Shown: piece by piece, positions 35,055 through 44,618 of the stretch | Position numbering within the stretch: position 1 is the first letter of the stretch | Layout: each line of letters begins with the position of its first letter | Source: Selenomonas sp. FOBRC6 | Lineage (GTDB): Bacteria; Bacillota; Negativicutes; Selenomonadales; Selenomonadaceae | Assembly (NCBI RefSeq): GCF_000286455.1 | Contig: NZ_ALKG01000127.1 | Location: forward strand, 1-63,488 | DNA: 63,488 bases | Direction: 5' to 3' | The notes under the pieces: model-generated | What the model saw: only the letters and a program-made list of their open reading frames with translations | Told to the model about the DNA's origin: nothing | Databases searched by the model: none | Translations under genes and position numbers: made by a program

Positions 35055-35498
35055 CTACTCTTTCTTCACGTGAATCTTGATCGTGGTGGAGATGTTCGGA
35101 TGCACCTTGACGATTGCCTCGTACAGCCCCTCACCCACGACTTCGCCGCGAATCGTAATCTTGCGGCGATCCACATCAATGTTCTTCTTCTTCAGAGCCT
35201 CTGCGACATCCTTGCCCGTCACCGCGCCGAAGAGACGCCCGTTCTCGCCGATACGTACGGGAATCTCCACCTCGACCTTCTCGAGCTGCGCCGCCATCAG
35301 CTTTGCCTCGTCGACCGCCATCGCATCCTTGCGCGCCTTCGCGCCCGCCTGCGCCTTTGCCACATTCACATTCTCACTGTTTGCGGGCAACGCGAGCTTC
35401 TTCGGCAGGAGAAAATTGCGACCATAGCCGTCCGCAACCTCCACGATCTCGCCCTTTTTCCCGATATTCTTAACGTCCGCCTGCAGTATGACCTTCAT
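35055..35498 (-). CDS. rplI: 50S ribosomal protein L9
   Basis: 147 residues, MKVILQADVKNIGKKGEI with the family's N-terminal RNA-binding domain (GYGRNFLLPKKLA) and long connecting helix. The start at 35498 has GGAG upstream and lies inside the end of gdpP (29-base overlap), so translation is coupled. Confidence 0.95.
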   Translation of the reverse strand: MKVILQADVKNIGKKGEIVEVADGYGRNFLLPKKLALPANSENVNVAKAQAGAKARKDAMAVDEAKLMAAQLEKVEVEIPVRIGENGRLFGAVTGKDVAEALKKKNIDVDRRKITIRGEVVGEGLYEAIVKVHPNISTTIKIHVKKE

Positions 35499-37482
35499 GG
35501 TTGTCACTCTCCTCTATATATGCCCTTGCCTGTTCGACGACATCGCCGCGCACCACGCTGAGCGGCACGCCCTTCACCTGCGCGCCCGCCACATTCGCGT
35601 GACCACCGCCGCCGAACGCCTCCATAATCACCTGAACATTCATCTCGCCCGTCGAGCGCGCGCTGATGCCGACCACATCGCCGGGCAGCTGGAATACGTA
35701 GATGCTCATGCGCACGCCATCCACACGGAGCATGCCGTCCGCCGCCTGCGCCGCAATGATCTGCCCATTCGGCAGACGCTCGGGAATGCTTCCGACGATC
35801 AGCCCGCCGGGGAAATACTCTGCATTTGCCTTCGCACGCGCGAGCGCCACCGTCGTCTCATAGTCACTCTGGAACAGCGCCCGGACGAGCACGGGATCTG
35901 CGCCCGCACGTCTGAGATACGCCGCCGCATCAAAGGTGCGGACACCTGCGCCGACGTTGAAATTCTTCGTATCTACGACCACACCCGAGTAGAGCGCCGT
36001 CGCATCGAGACGCGTCGGCCGCACACTGTCCCCAAAGTACATGAGCAGCTCCGTCACCAGCTCACTCGCCGAGCTGGATGCCGTCTCGATGTAAACGAGC
36101 AGCGGATTCTTGACGAAATTCTCGCTGCGGCGGTGATGGTCGATCACAACGATCTTCGGAATGCGGTCGAGCAGCGTCGGATCGGCAAGGATGTGCGGGA
36201 TATGCGCATCCACCACGACGAGCAGCGCAGAGAGGGATGCAACGCCCGCAATATCGCCGGGACGGACAAAGAGACCGTCGTATGCCTCATCCTTCTGCAC
36301 CATGTCAAGAATGCGGTCGATGCCCTCGTTCATATCACTGAGGACGATGTGCACGGGCTTGCCGAGCGCGCGTGCCATGCAGGCAACGCCCATCGCAGCG
36401 CCGAAGCAGTCGTAGTCCTCGTTATGGTGCCCCATGACGTAGATCTCGTCCGCACCCTCCATAATGTCGCGCAGGGCGTGCGCCACAACGCGCGCCTTGA
36501 CGCGCGTATGCTTTTCGACCGCCTTTGCCTTGCCGCCGAAGAACTGCGTCTTGCCGCTGATGTCGAGCGCCACCTGATCGCCGCCACGACCAAGGGCGAG
36601 GTCGAGCTTTGCCTCTGCCTCCTCGCCGAGCTCCTTCAGCGACTGATCGTCCGCAAGCGAGAGCCCGATCGAGAGCGTCACGGGGAGCCCCTTCGAGTTG
36701 ACAATCTTACGCACCTGATCGAGGATGTCGAATTTCTCTGCAATCGCGTGATCGAGCGCTGCGCGATCGAGAAGTGCCACGAACTCACCGTCCGAAATAC
36801 TGCGCATGAAGCCGCCAAGCCCATTCATCCAGGCGTCCAGACGCTCGCGCACAGCGAGCAGCAGCATGGACTTCTCCGCCTCCGACTGTCCCTGCATGAT
36901 CTCATCGTAGTTGTCAAGCTGGATGTAAAGGAGGGCGGTACGGCTCGCACGGAAGCGATGTTCGAGGTCGGCAAACTCCGTCTCGTCCTCCACATAGAGC
37001 GCCATCAGCGGATCCATCTGCGGCGGCGTCGGCACCATGCGATGATAGATGCGATAGGAACGCCCCTCATGCGAGAGGCGATACTCTCCCTCATTGCCCC
37101 AGACCGCCTCGAGGTTGAACTTCGGCCAAAAATCCACAACCGGCGTCCCCTGCTCCGGCTTTACGCCGCCGAGAGATGCCGTCAGCTGATGGTTGCACCA
37201 CTCGAGATGACCATCCTTGTTCACGAGGAGGATTGCCTGCGGCAGAGAGTCCACCGCGTAGTTCATGACATTATTGACATTGCGGATAATGCCCATACAG
37301 TAGCGTTCAAATCGACGCTCTCTGTCCCGACAACGCTCCCACGCAAACGCGACAAGCACTGCCCAAAGTAGGAGGCCGGCAGCCCCCACATAGGTATTGT
37401 AGCAATATGTCACGAGGGCAAGTGCGAGCATGACGATCAGATGGATCGTCAGGTCGATCCACGCGGATAAATTCCGCGGCAT
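35470..37482 (-). CDS. gdpP: Cyclic-di-AMP phosphodiesterase GdpP
   Basis: 670 residues. Two membrane segments at the N-terminus (about residues 10-50), a PAS-like domain, a degenerate GGDEF domain (SDGEFVALLDR in place of GGDEF), then the DHH/DHHA1 phosphodiesterase with MGHHNEDYDCFGAAMG and VVIDHHRRSENF. The enzyme degrades c-di-AMP, a signal for osmotic and wall balance. The gene order DUF2232-gdpP-rplI-(lon)-dnaB matches Firmicutes. Start at 37482 supported by AAGGTG. Confidence 0.93.
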   Translation of the reverse strand: MPRNLSAWIDLTIHLIVMLALALVTYCYNTYVGAAGLLLWAVLVAFAWERCRDRERRFERYCMGIIRNVNNVMNYAVDSLPQAILLVNKDGHLEWCNHQLTASLGGVKPEQGTPVVDFWPKFNLEAVWGNEGEYRLSHEGRSYRIYHRMVPTPPQMDPLMALYVEDETEFADLEHRFRASRTALLYIQLDNYDEIMQGQSEAEKSMLLLAVRERLDAWMNGLGGFMRSISDGEFVALLDRAALDHAIAEKFDILDQVRKIVNSKGLPVTLSIGLSLADDQSLKELGEEAEAKLDLALGRGGDQVALDISGKTQFFGGKAKAVEKHTRVKARVVAHALRDIMEGADEIYVMGHHNEDYDCFGAAMGVACMARALGKPVHIVLSDMNEGIDRILDMVQKDEAYDGLFVRPGDIAGVASLSALLVVVDAHIPHILADPTLLDRIPKIVVIDHHRRSENFVKNPLLVYIETASSSASELVTELLMYFGDSVRPTRLDATALYSGVVVDTKNFNVGAGVRTFDAAAYLRRAGADPVLVRALFQSDYETTVALARAKANAEYFPGGLIVGSIPERLPNGQIIAAQAADGMLRVDGVRMSIYVFQLPGDVVGISARSTGEMNVQVIMEAFGGGGHANVAGAQVKGVPLSVVRGDVVEQARAYIEESDNHEGHTAGGR

Positions 37483-37526
37483 AGAATCACCTTCTTTATA
37501 TGGATAACGTATATACAATATATTTC

Positions 37527-38483
37527 TTATTGACGTTCACGGAACTTCTTTCGATAGTCAAACGCGATGTCGAACAGCCCAGTCCACGAAACGATCTGCG
37601 TCATAAAGCCGTTCACCGCAATGAAGATATAGATGATGATGCGCATGAGCGAGGACACATTGAACCGCTTCATCAGGAACTGCACGAGGGAGAGCCCCTG
37701 CACGAGCCCCGCAGCAAACGAAATGAGATAGCCGTTCAGCGCCGCCTGATAGAGCCACGAAATATCGCGGGTTGTGCCCCAGTAAATCCCGATCAGCGAG
37801 AACGCAAAGAGATAGGAGAAGAAGAGCGGCAGCCGCCACTCGGTAAAGGCGGGCAGCCCCTTCGCCGGAATCCCAAGGCGAACGAGCACCTTGCGCAGCA
37901 CGACAAACGATGCCGTGACCTCAATCACGGAGCTCCCGAGGAAGAGCGCGGGCAGTATCAGCACAAAGAGCTCAAGCACCTGCGTCGACGCCGCGCGCGT
38001 CTCCTCCAGCTGCGCCTCATCCATGCCAAGGGAGCGGTACATTGCAAGGGTCTCGTCCATCGTTTCATTTGCCATGGAGATATCCATCGCGAACGGATTC
38101 AGCCCAAAGATCAGGAGCATCATCCCCGCAGCAGCCGCCTTGCCCGCGAGTGAGGCAAGCGCCCCACCTGTAAGGGCGCGTACGGTATCCGCACCGCGCC
38201 GAAAGAGCGCCCCGAGGACAAGCCCCGTCGGTGCAAACGAGAGGACGAAAAATGCCCCCGTCACGGGCGTTGCAAAGAGCATCGTGAGGATGAGGGATGC
38301 CGCTGCCGCAAGCATCCCCCAGCGCAGCCCCTCGCGCACAGTCACGAGCGCGATAAAGACCGGCCAGAACATCCCCATCATCATTGTCAGCATGGGCAGA
38401 TAGATTGCCGCGAGCGCGTAGACCACCGCCGCGGCAGTCATCACCCCCGCCGTCGCGGCGGGTCTTGCACCTTGCTCACTCAT
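37527..38483 (-). CDS. DUF2232 (YybS-like) membrane protein
   Basis: 318 residues with about eight hydrophobic segments; the start MSEQGARPAA at 38483 has AAGGAT nearby. In Bacillus the homologue YybS precedes gdpP in the same way. Fold and position suggest a small-molecule transporter-like protein, but the function is not known. Confidence 0.8.
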   Translation of the reverse strand: MSEQGARPAATAGVMTAAAVVYALAAIYLPMLTMMMGMFWPVFIALVTVREGLRWGMLAAAASLILTMLFATPVTGAFFVLSFAPTGLVLGALFRRGADTVRALTGGALASLAGKAAAAGMMLLIFGLNPFAMDISMANETMDETLAMYRSLGMDEAQLEETRAASTQVLELFVLILPALFLGSSVIEVTASFVVLRKVLVRLGIPAKGLPAFTEWRLPLFFSYLFAFSLIGIYWGTTRDISWLYQAALNGYLISFAAGLVQGLSLVQFLMKRFNVSSLMRIIIYIFIAVNGFMTQIVSWTGLFDIAFDYRKKFRERQ

Positions 38484-38539
38484 TCCATATCCTTTCAGCG
38501 GATTTGTCCGCATATCGTTACATATTGAAAGACTTCCCT

Positions 38540-38568
38540 ATTATAGCAGATTTTACAAGGGATGTCAC
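38540..38568 (-). promoter_or_regulatory. Promoter of the DUF2232-gdpP-rplI operon
   Basis: GTGACA, 17 bases, TATAAT on the minus strand, about 55 bases before the DUF2232 start. Confidence 0.6.
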
Positions 38569-38591
38569 GGTTGCAAGCGGCAAACGCCCCC

Positions 38592-40373
38592 TCACTCCCC
38601 CATAATGCCCGCCATCCTGAGCAGGTACTGCGCATTCGTCGTGCGGCAGCGCCCCTCGCGAATCTTGAAGTCAAAGAGGATCTTGTCCCCCTCGTAGTGC
38701 TCCTCAAAATGCGCATTCTCCACGGGCACGCCCTCGCTCCCGAGATCGCAGAGCTCGAAGTCATGCGTCGTCACAATTGTGATCGCGTGCGATAGGGTCA
38801 GACGGCGGATCGCCTCGCGCGCGCCGACAATGCGGTCGGCAGAGTTCGTCCCGCGAAAGATCTCGTCAATCAGGATCAGCATGGGACGCCCGCGCTTGCT
38901 GTACGTCATCATCTTCTTGATGCGCAGGAGTTCTGCGTAGAACGTCGAGATGCCACCCGCGAGATCGTCGCTGATCTGAATGGAGGTATAGACTGCCATC
39001 GGGGTGAGGGCAAAGGACTGCGCGCACACAGGAGCTCCAGCGTATGCCAAAACAGCGTTAAAACCCAGCGTTCGCATATACGTTGTCTTGCCAGACATAT
39101 TCGAGCCCGTGATGACGAGCGTGCCCGCAGAGAGATGCGCATCGTTCGGCGTCGCCGCCTCCTCGGAGATCACGAGCGGCATGGCCCCCTCTGCCATGAG
39201 CTGCGGCGCATCCCCCTCCAGGAACGTCGGGAAGGCATGCACTGCACGCGTATGTCCGATGCGCGCGAGTGAGAGCAGCACCTCCACCTCCGCCCAGACC
39301 TTCAGCCAGCCTGCAGCAGCTTTTCCCGCCTGTATCCGCCAATGCGAGAAATACGCCATGCAGTGCAGATCCCAGAGCAGAATTCCATTCGCAAGGAAGA
39401 AGAAGAGAATGTTCCGCCGCGTAGCCGCACACTGCGCGAGCGTCGTCAGACGACTCTGCGCCTGTGTCGCACGCACGGGTGCAAAGAGCGGCGCGAGCAC
39501 CTCGCGGAACGCGTCCCCGCGCAGGGGTGCGCGCTCGAGCGTGCGAAAGATCCGCCCGTAGAGCCTGAGTTCTCGTGCCATATGTCCGAGCGGGGCGAGT
39601 TCGCGCTGCGTGCGCGTGTAGAACGCCATTGCCACCGTCAGATTGAACATGAATAGCACAATCGGAATCGTCCACGCACCGTGGAAAAGCGCCGCCCAGA
39701 GAAAGGAAAGAACAAAAGCATTTGCAAATACAACGCCAATACAAGAGATAAGTTTTAGAGAGCCTTTGAGCGGATGTGCGAGTTCCTTTGCCAGCTCCCG
39801 CGTATCGTGCCCATCCGGCAGACGTGCCCCACGTGCCTCGAGCTCAATACAGAGGAGGGGATGCGCGAGGAGCTCCGCCACCGCCGCCTGACGTCTGCGC
39901 GTACGCTCCAGATCGCGCGGCGTCGCCGTGAGCGCCGCCGCAAGCCGCTCGCGCCCCGCCTGTGTGCGCGCCGCACAGAGATACTGATAGAGGGATGCCG
40001 TGCCAAAGATATGCAGATCGCGGTCGGGCGGACGCTTCTCCTTCCCATAGGCAGCGCCGTCCTCGGGCAGATTCTTCCACGCACCCGAGAACCGCTCGAG
40101 ATAGCCCGCCGTCACGGCAAGATACGCCTTTGTCAGCAGGAGCAGACGCTCGAGCTTCCGATGGCGCGCCACAAGCACGGCAAAGAGCAGCAGGAGAAAG
40201 CCGCCCAGCATGAGTTCTGCCGCCGACCCCACATCATAGCCGTGGATCAGCGTGATGAGCATCGCGGGAAAGACAAGTGTACGCGCAAGGATATAGCGCG
40301 TACGCTGCGTATTCTGTGAGCGTTCAAGTGCGAGCGTATTCTCCCGCACATTTTCATAGAACAATTTATTCAA
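38592..40373 (-). CDS. MutS-like ATPase with N-terminal membrane segments
   Basis: 593 residues from a TTG at 40373 (AAGGAG 7 bases upstream, TATAAT-like hexamer at about 40407). Two hydrophobic stretches near residues 25-65 and two more around 215-260 suggest membrane association. The C-terminal half is a MutS ATPase: GSNMSGKTTYMRTLGFN (Walker A), ILIDEIFRGTNS (Walker B) and TTHDFEL. The mismatch-recognition domain I and the Smr domain are missing, so this is neither MutS nor MutS2 but the membrane-linked MutS-domain family common in Firmicutes and Bacteroidetes; its role is unknown. Confidence 0.8.
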   Translation of the reverse strand: MNKLFYENVRENTLALERSQNTQRTRYILARTLVFPAMLITLIHGYDVGSAAELMLGGFLLLLFAVLVARHRKLERLLLLTKAYLAVTAGYLERFSGAWKNLPEDGAAYGKEKRPPDRDLHIFGTASLYQYLCAARTQAGRERLAAALTATPRDLERTRRRQAAVAELLAHPLLCIELEARGARLPDGHDTRELAKELAHPLKGSLKLISCIGVVFANAFVLSFLWAALFHGAWTIPIVLFMFNLTVAMAFYTRTQRELAPLGHMARELRLYGRIFRTLERAPLRGDAFREVLAPLFAPVRATQAQSRLTTLAQCAATRRNILFFFLANGILLWDLHCMAYFSHWRIQAGKAAAGWLKVWAEVEVLLSLARIGHTRAVHAFPTFLEGDAPQLMAEGAMPLVISEEAATPNDAHLSAGTLVITGSNMSGKTTYMRTLGFNAVLAYAGAPVCAQSFALTPMAVYTSIQISDDLAGGISTFYAELLRIKKMMTYSKRGRPMLILIDEIFRGTNSADRIVGAREAIRRLTLSHAITIVTTHDFELCDLGSEGVPVENAHFEEHYEGDKILFDFKIREGRCRTTNAQYLLRMAGIMGE

Positions 40374-40434
40374 GAGGAGACTCCTTCTCATTTTTCCAAT
40401 TATTTTCATTATAGCATAGGTTTCTGCGCTCTTG

Positions 40435-40463
40435 TAGACAATTTTTCCCAAAACTGTTACAAT
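40435..40463 (+). promoter_or_regulatory. Promoter for the 40482 and possibly 40737 genes
   Basis: TAGACA, 17 bases, TACAAT, ending 18 bases before the start codon. The divergent MutS-like gene starts about 60 bases away. Confidence 0.5.
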
Positions 40464-40481
40464 ATGCAGGAGATTGGAGGG

Positions 40482-40703
40482 ATGCTCTTGCATGATTTGG
40501 ACGCTGCCATTCGCCGCACAGAGGCAGCCATGCGCGCGCTCGAAGCCCGCATGCAGCACGCTGTCGGCGACCTCGACTACGAGTCCTATCTCCACGAGAA
40601 GCGTGCCCTCACCGCCGCCCTCCTCGCCCTCCGAAAACGCCGGGAACGGGAGGAAAATTTCAGTCAAAATTCAGTATCGTCGGATAGGATAAAAGACAAA
40701 TAG
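40482..40703 (+). CDS. Small coiled-coil hypothetical protein (73 aa)
   Basis: ATG at 40482 with GGAGA and GGAGGG upstream. The product (MLLHDLDAAIRRTEAAMRAL...) is nearly all helix: alternating Arg/Glu and Leu/Ala in a coiled-coil pattern, ending in a polar tail. Unrecognised family. Confidence 0.6.
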   Translation: MLLHDLDAAIRRTEAAMRALEARMQHAVGDLDYESYLHEKRALTAALLALRKRREREENFSQNSVSSDRIKDK

Positions 40704-40736
40704 TCAGATGCTTGATGAGAAAGAAAGGAAATTACG

Positions 40737-41012
40737 ATGTCACAACGCATGACCATGGAGGAAGTCCTCAAAGAATACGGCGTCCCGCAACTGCGTCTCG
40801 ACGTGCACGCGACGCGCACCGACCTGCTGAAGCTGCGCGAGAAGCTCATGGCGATCCGCAACCTCTCGGACGGGCGCGAGCAGGGCTATCTCGACATCGA
40901 CTGCAAGCTCTACATCGACGTGGACGACATCGACCGCTATCTCTCGGGCGAGCTCGACACGGTCGGCGAGATCTACGCCTTCCCCGAGGACGTGAAGTCC
41001 TATCGGGAGTAA
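40737..41012 (+). CDS. Hypothetical protein (91 aa)
   Basis: Starts MSQRMTMEEVLKEYGVPQLR with AAAGGAAA upstream, 33 bases after the previous gene. Helical N-terminal half and an acidic, Asp/Tyr-rich second half (LDIDCKLYIDVDDIDRYLSG). Soluble, single cysteine. I do not recognise it. Confidence 0.65.
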   Translation: MSQRMTMEEVLKEYGVPQLRLDVHATRTDLLKLREKLMAIRNLSDGREQGYLDIDCKLYIDVDDIDRYLSGELDTVGEIYAFPEDVKSYRE

Positions 41013-41032
41013 GGCATCCTCGCGTGCTCCTC

Positions 41033-41171
41033 GCAGAACGCCTCGTTACGCAAGCGGTCGTGTGCTCGTCCGCCTAAATACCTGCGGATTTCAAACGCGC
41101 TTCGCTTGAACGGTCAAAATCCGCAGGGGGCGGGTCGCACACTTTTTCCCGCTTGCTCCACTAGGGTTTGC
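41033..41171. repeat. Family B element, copy 5 (inverted orientation)
   Basis: It runs from GCAGAACGCCTCGTTACGCA to CTAGGGTTTGC, with the hairpin GCGGATTT...AAATCCGC. It fills most of the gap before 41274. Confidence 0.7.
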
Positions 41172-41273
41172 TACGGAGCACCGCTCGTCAAGGTATTAAT
41201 TTGCGTTTTTCAATTCGGTTACGAATACCGGGGTTATCCCCATATCGAATGATATATTAAAGGAGAACATCGA

Positions 41274-41981
41274 ATGAAACTAAAGAAACTTATCGCTGCG
41301 GCGATGGTCGGCTCGCTGACCGTTGCCACCGCCCCCATCATTGGGCCGAACGCTGTGCAGAGCGTCATCGTTTCGCAGGCAGAGGCAGCAAAGGGCGGCG
41401 CACGCATCGCGCCGAAGGCGGCACCCAAGGCTGCACCCGCAGCGCCCGCAGCGCAGAGCGGCAGCCAGAGCAAGTCCATCTCCGGCAACGGTGAGGGATA
41501 TGCACCGTCCAAGAACGCAAGCCAGCTCGATAAGAACGCACCCACTGCAGGGGCAAAGGCGAATACGCCCGGCGCAGCAAATGCCGCTAGTCAGGCACAG
41601 AAAAGCTCAGGCTGGGGCAACACCCTGCGCAACATCGGACTCCTCGCGGGCGGTATGATGCTCGGCGGACTCCTCGCCTCCATGTTCGGCATGGGCGGCG
41701 GAATGCTCGCCGACATCCTCGGTGTCCTCACGAACGTCGCCATCGCCATCGTTGCCTTCATGGCGATCCGCTGGGCGTGGAACCGCTTCCGCTCCCGCAA
41801 GGAGGAGAACGTCTACCAGAGCGCGGCGCGTCCGCAGCAGGCAGCAGCACCGCAGCCGCCCATCACGGACATCCGTCCGCAGGGCGCACCTGCGCCGCGT
41901 ATGGCATCCCCTGCACACACGCAGATGGATGTTGCCGGCGAAAGCCCGCGCACGATTGCCGACCATTATCGGAACCGCTAA
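41274..41981 (+). CDS. Exported or membrane protein with glycine-rich transmembrane region
   Basis: 235 residues. Signal peptide (MKLKKLIAAAMVGSLTVATA), an Ala/Pro/Ser-rich linker, then two hydrophobic segments (NIGLLAGGMMLGGLLASMFG and LTNVAIAIVAFMAIRWAW), and a Pro-rich tail. The pattern resembles the membrane part of Tim44-domain proteins of Proteobacteria and Negativicutes, but the Tim44 domain itself is not obvious. AAAGGAG precedes the ATG. Function unknown. Confidence 0.65.
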   Translation: MKLKKLIAAAMVGSLTVATAPIIGPNAVQSVIVSQAEAAKGGARIAPKAAPKAAPAAPAAQSGSQSKSISGNGEGYAPSKNASQLDKNAPTAGAKANTPGAANAASQAQKSSGWGNTLRNIGLLAGGMMLGGLLASMFGMGGGMLADILGVLTNVAIAIVAFMAIRWAWNRFRSRKEENVYQSAARPQQAAAPQPPITDIRPQGAPAPRMASPAHTQMDVAGESPRTIADHYRNR

Positions 41982-42005
41982 AATAAAAAGGAGCTGCTCT
42001 GAGAG

Positions 42006-42065
42006 CGCCCCTTCCACCATGCTTCGCATGGTTCCCCTCCCCCGTACTGACGGGGGAGGCTTTTT
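42006..42065. repeat. Family A element, copy 4, serving as a terminator
   Basis: CGCCCCTTCC, then CCATGCTTCGCATGG in place of the ACCGCAAGCGGT hairpin of copies 2 and 3, then CCTCCCCCGT-ACTG-ACGGGGGAGG and a T run. The changed but still paired first hairpin is a compensatory difference. Confidence 0.65.
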
Positions 42066-42239
42066 ATTTCCCTAGCTTTATAATAAATAAAAAACAATTA
42101 TATAAAATAACAATAAATATCTATAAATTAGAATAAATAGCGATAGAAAATACCTGCATTCCCACAGATTTCCCCTTGAAAAAGACTTTCATATCGTCCA
42201 TAATAAGAGACAGCTAGGATTTGTAAAGGAGCATATCAT

Positions 42240-42905
42240 ATGAAAGCATCAGCCCTCGCCGCCGTCGACACCCTCATTGCGCGCTATCCCGCGCTCGAGC
42301 CCTGCGGCGGAGATATCCGCGCCGCGATAGAGGCGCTCACCCTCTGCTACCGTGCGGGCGGCAAACTCATCGTCTGCGGCAACGGCGGCTCTGCCTCGGA
42401 TGCCGAGCACATCGTCGGCGAGCTGATGAAGGGCTTCCTCCTGCCGCGTCACCTCGATGAGCACATCCTCTCAAAACTCCACGCAGCGTGCGACGCAACC
42501 GATCCCAGGACGGTCGACTACTTCATGCAGAACCTCCAGGGCGCACTCCCTGCAATCTCCCTGCCCTCCCAGCTCGCGATCAGCACGGCATTCTCGAACG
42601 ATCAGGCGCCCGACCTCACCTTTGCCCAGCAGGTATTAGGACTCGGAAAGCCCGAGGACGTCCTCCTTGGCATCACGACCTCGGGCAACTCGAAGAACGT
42701 CCTCTACGCCTTCCGCATGGCGCAGGCGCTCGGCCTCACAACCATCGCCCTCACAGGCGCCTCGGGGGGCAAATGCGTCTCGGGCGGCTACGCCGACATC
42801 ACGATCAAGGCACCCGAGGAGGAGACGTACAAGATTCAGGAGTACCACCTCCCCATCTACCACACCCTCTGCATTGCCGTCGAGGAGGAGTTTTTCGGCG
42901 CATAA
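42240..42905 (+). CDS. SIS-domain phosphosugar isomerase, GmhA-like
   Basis: 221 residues. CGNGGSASDAEHIVGELMKGF is the hallmark of sedoheptulose 7-phosphate isomerases and DiaA-like proteins; SGNSKNVLYAF is the second sugar-phosphate loop. A role in heptose or lipopolysaccharide precursor synthesis fits a diderm host. AAGGAG lies before the ATG. It is 22 bases upstream of the phosphohexomutase. Confidence 0.85.
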   Translation: MKASALAAVDTLIARYPALEPCGGDIRAAIEALTLCYRAGGKLIVCGNGGSASDAEHIVGELMKGFLLPRHLDEHILSKLHAACDATDPRTVDYFMQNLQGALPAISLPSQLAISTAFSNDQAPDLTFAQQVLGLGKPEDVLLGITTSGNSKNVLYAFRMAQALGLTTIALTGASGGKCVSGGYADITIKAPEEETYKIQEYHLPIYHTLCIAVEEEFFGA

Positions 42906-42927
42906 TTTTATTAAAGGAGGAATTCCC

Positions 42928-44436
42928 ATGCCACTCACCCACGAGGATTTCATGAAGCTCGCGAACGGCAGTGACATCCGCGGCGTCGCCGTCGCGGGCG
43001 TCGAAGGCGAGCCCGTCACCCTCACCCCCGAGGCTGCGAACCGCATCGCGGCAGGCTTTGTCCGTTTGCTCACGGAGAAGACCGGCAAGAAGCCCGAGGA
43101 ACTGCAGATCGCCGTCGGCCACGACTCGCGCATCTCTGCGCTCGCGATCAAGGACTGTGTGCTCACAGGTATCACCCACACGGGCGCACATGGCATCGAC
43201 TGCGTCCTCGCCTCCACCCCCGCCATGTTCATGGCGACCATCTTCGAGGACACAGCGGCGGACGGCTCCATCATGATTACCGCAAGCCACCTCCCCTACA
43301 ACCGCAACGGGCTGAAATTCTTCACCTCAGCGGGCGGCGCGGAAAAATCCGATATCCAGAAGATCCTCACCTACGCTGCAGAGGCCGAGGAGGCGCACGG
43401 CACCCTCGACAACGTGCTGAAATTCGACCTCATCGGCCGCTACAGCGAGCACCTCGTCCAGAAAATCCGCACAGCACTCGGCGGAGAGGAAAAGCCGCTC
43501 GCGGGCATGCACATCGTCGTCGACGCGGGCAACGGTGCGGGCGGATTCTTCGCGGGGCGCATCCTCACCCCGCTCGGCGTGGACACCTCGGGCAGCCGCT
43601 ACCTCAACCCCGACGGACACTTCCCGAACCACATCCCGAACCCCGAGGATCCGAAGGCAATGCTCGCCATCAAGGAAGCCGTCATCGAGAACGACGCCGA
43701 CCTCGGACTCATCTTCGACACCGACGTCGACCGCATGAGCGCCGTCCTCGCGGACGGTACGGATGTCAGCCGCAACGCACTCATTGCCATGATGGCGGCA
43801 ATCCTCGCGCCCGACTACCCCGGCTCCACCATCATCACGGACTCCGTCACCTCCGACGGCCTGCACGACTTCCTCGAGAACGACCTGCACCTAAAGCACC
43901 TGCGCTACATGCGCGGCTACAAGAACGTCATCAACGAGTGCATCCGCCGCAACGAGGCGGGCGAGGTCTCACCACTCGCCATCGAGACCTCTGGGCACGG
44001 CGCACTCTCTGAGAACTACTACCTCGACGACGGCGCCTACCTCGCCGTGAAGCTCATCATTGCAGCCGCAAAGGCACGCGCCGAAGGCAGAACGCTCGAC
44101 GACCTCATCGTAAACCTCCGCCAGCCGGCTGAGGCACGCGAAATCCGCATCAAAATCAAAGATGTGGACGATGTGAAAGCGTACGGCAAGAAAGTCCTCG
44201 CCGCGTTCGAGGAACGAGCAAAGGCAAAGAGCCTCACGATTGCAGAGCCGTCCTACGAGGGCGTGCGCATCGTCTTTGACGGCGGCTGGGCGCTCCTCAG
44301 AATGTCGCTGCACGACCCGAACATGCCGCTCAACATCGAGGCGGACGCCGCGGGCGGCGCAGACGAGATCGAGCGCACGGTCAAGGAGCTCATCAGAGGC
44401 TTTGACGCCCTCGACCTCTCCGGATTCCAAAACTGA
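42928..44436 (+). CDS. Phosphoglucomutase/phosphomannomutase
   Basis: 502 residues. The phosphoserine loop is TASHLPYNRNG (a variant of TASHNP), the magnesium loop is DTDVDRM, and the sugar loop is ETSGHGAL. AAAGGAGGA precedes the ATG at 42928. With the SIS isomerase it probably feeds sugar phosphates to envelope polysaccharides. The exact sugar specificity cannot be read from sequence. Confidence 0.9.
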   Translation: MPLTHEDFMKLANGSDIRGVAVAGVEGEPVTLTPEAANRIAAGFVRLLTEKTGKKPEELQIAVGHDSRISALAIKDCVLTGITHTGAHGIDCVLASTPAMFMATIFEDTAADGSIMITASHLPYNRNGLKFFTSAGGAEKSDIQKILTYAAEAEEAHGTLDNVLKFDLIGRYSEHLVQKIRTALGGEEKPLAGMHIVVDAGNGAGGFFAGRILTPLGVDTSGSRYLNPDGHFPNHIPNPEDPKAMLAIKEAVIENDADLGLIFDTDVDRMSAVLADGTDVSRNALIAMMAAILAPDYPGSTIITDSVTSDGLHDFLENDLHLKHLRYMRGYKNVINECIRRNEAGEVSPLAIETSGHGALSENYYLDDGAYLAVKLIIAAAKARAEGRTLDDLIVNLRQPAEAREIRIKIKDVDDVKAYGKKVLAAFEERAKAKSLTIAEPSYEGVRIVFDGGWALLRMSLHDPNMPLNIEADAAGGADEIERTVKELIRGFDALDLSGFQN

Positions 44437-44443
44437 CACACAG

Positions 44444-44476
44444 ACTGCCGCATGACGCACTCATGCGGCAGTTTTT
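44444..44476 (+). terminator. Terminator of the isomerase-mutase operon
   Basis: ACTGCCGCATGA pairs with TCATGCGGCAGT, followed by TTTTT. Confidence 0.9.
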
Positions 44477-44618
44477 CTATCCTCACTTAGCCCCACGGCC
44501 TCATTTTACAATTTATACATTATATTATAGTATGCATTAACCTTATTTTATGATATACTATTCATTATTCTAAAAGAATTGGAACCTCCCCACCCGAGAC
44601 CGGAGGGAAAGCAGGGAC

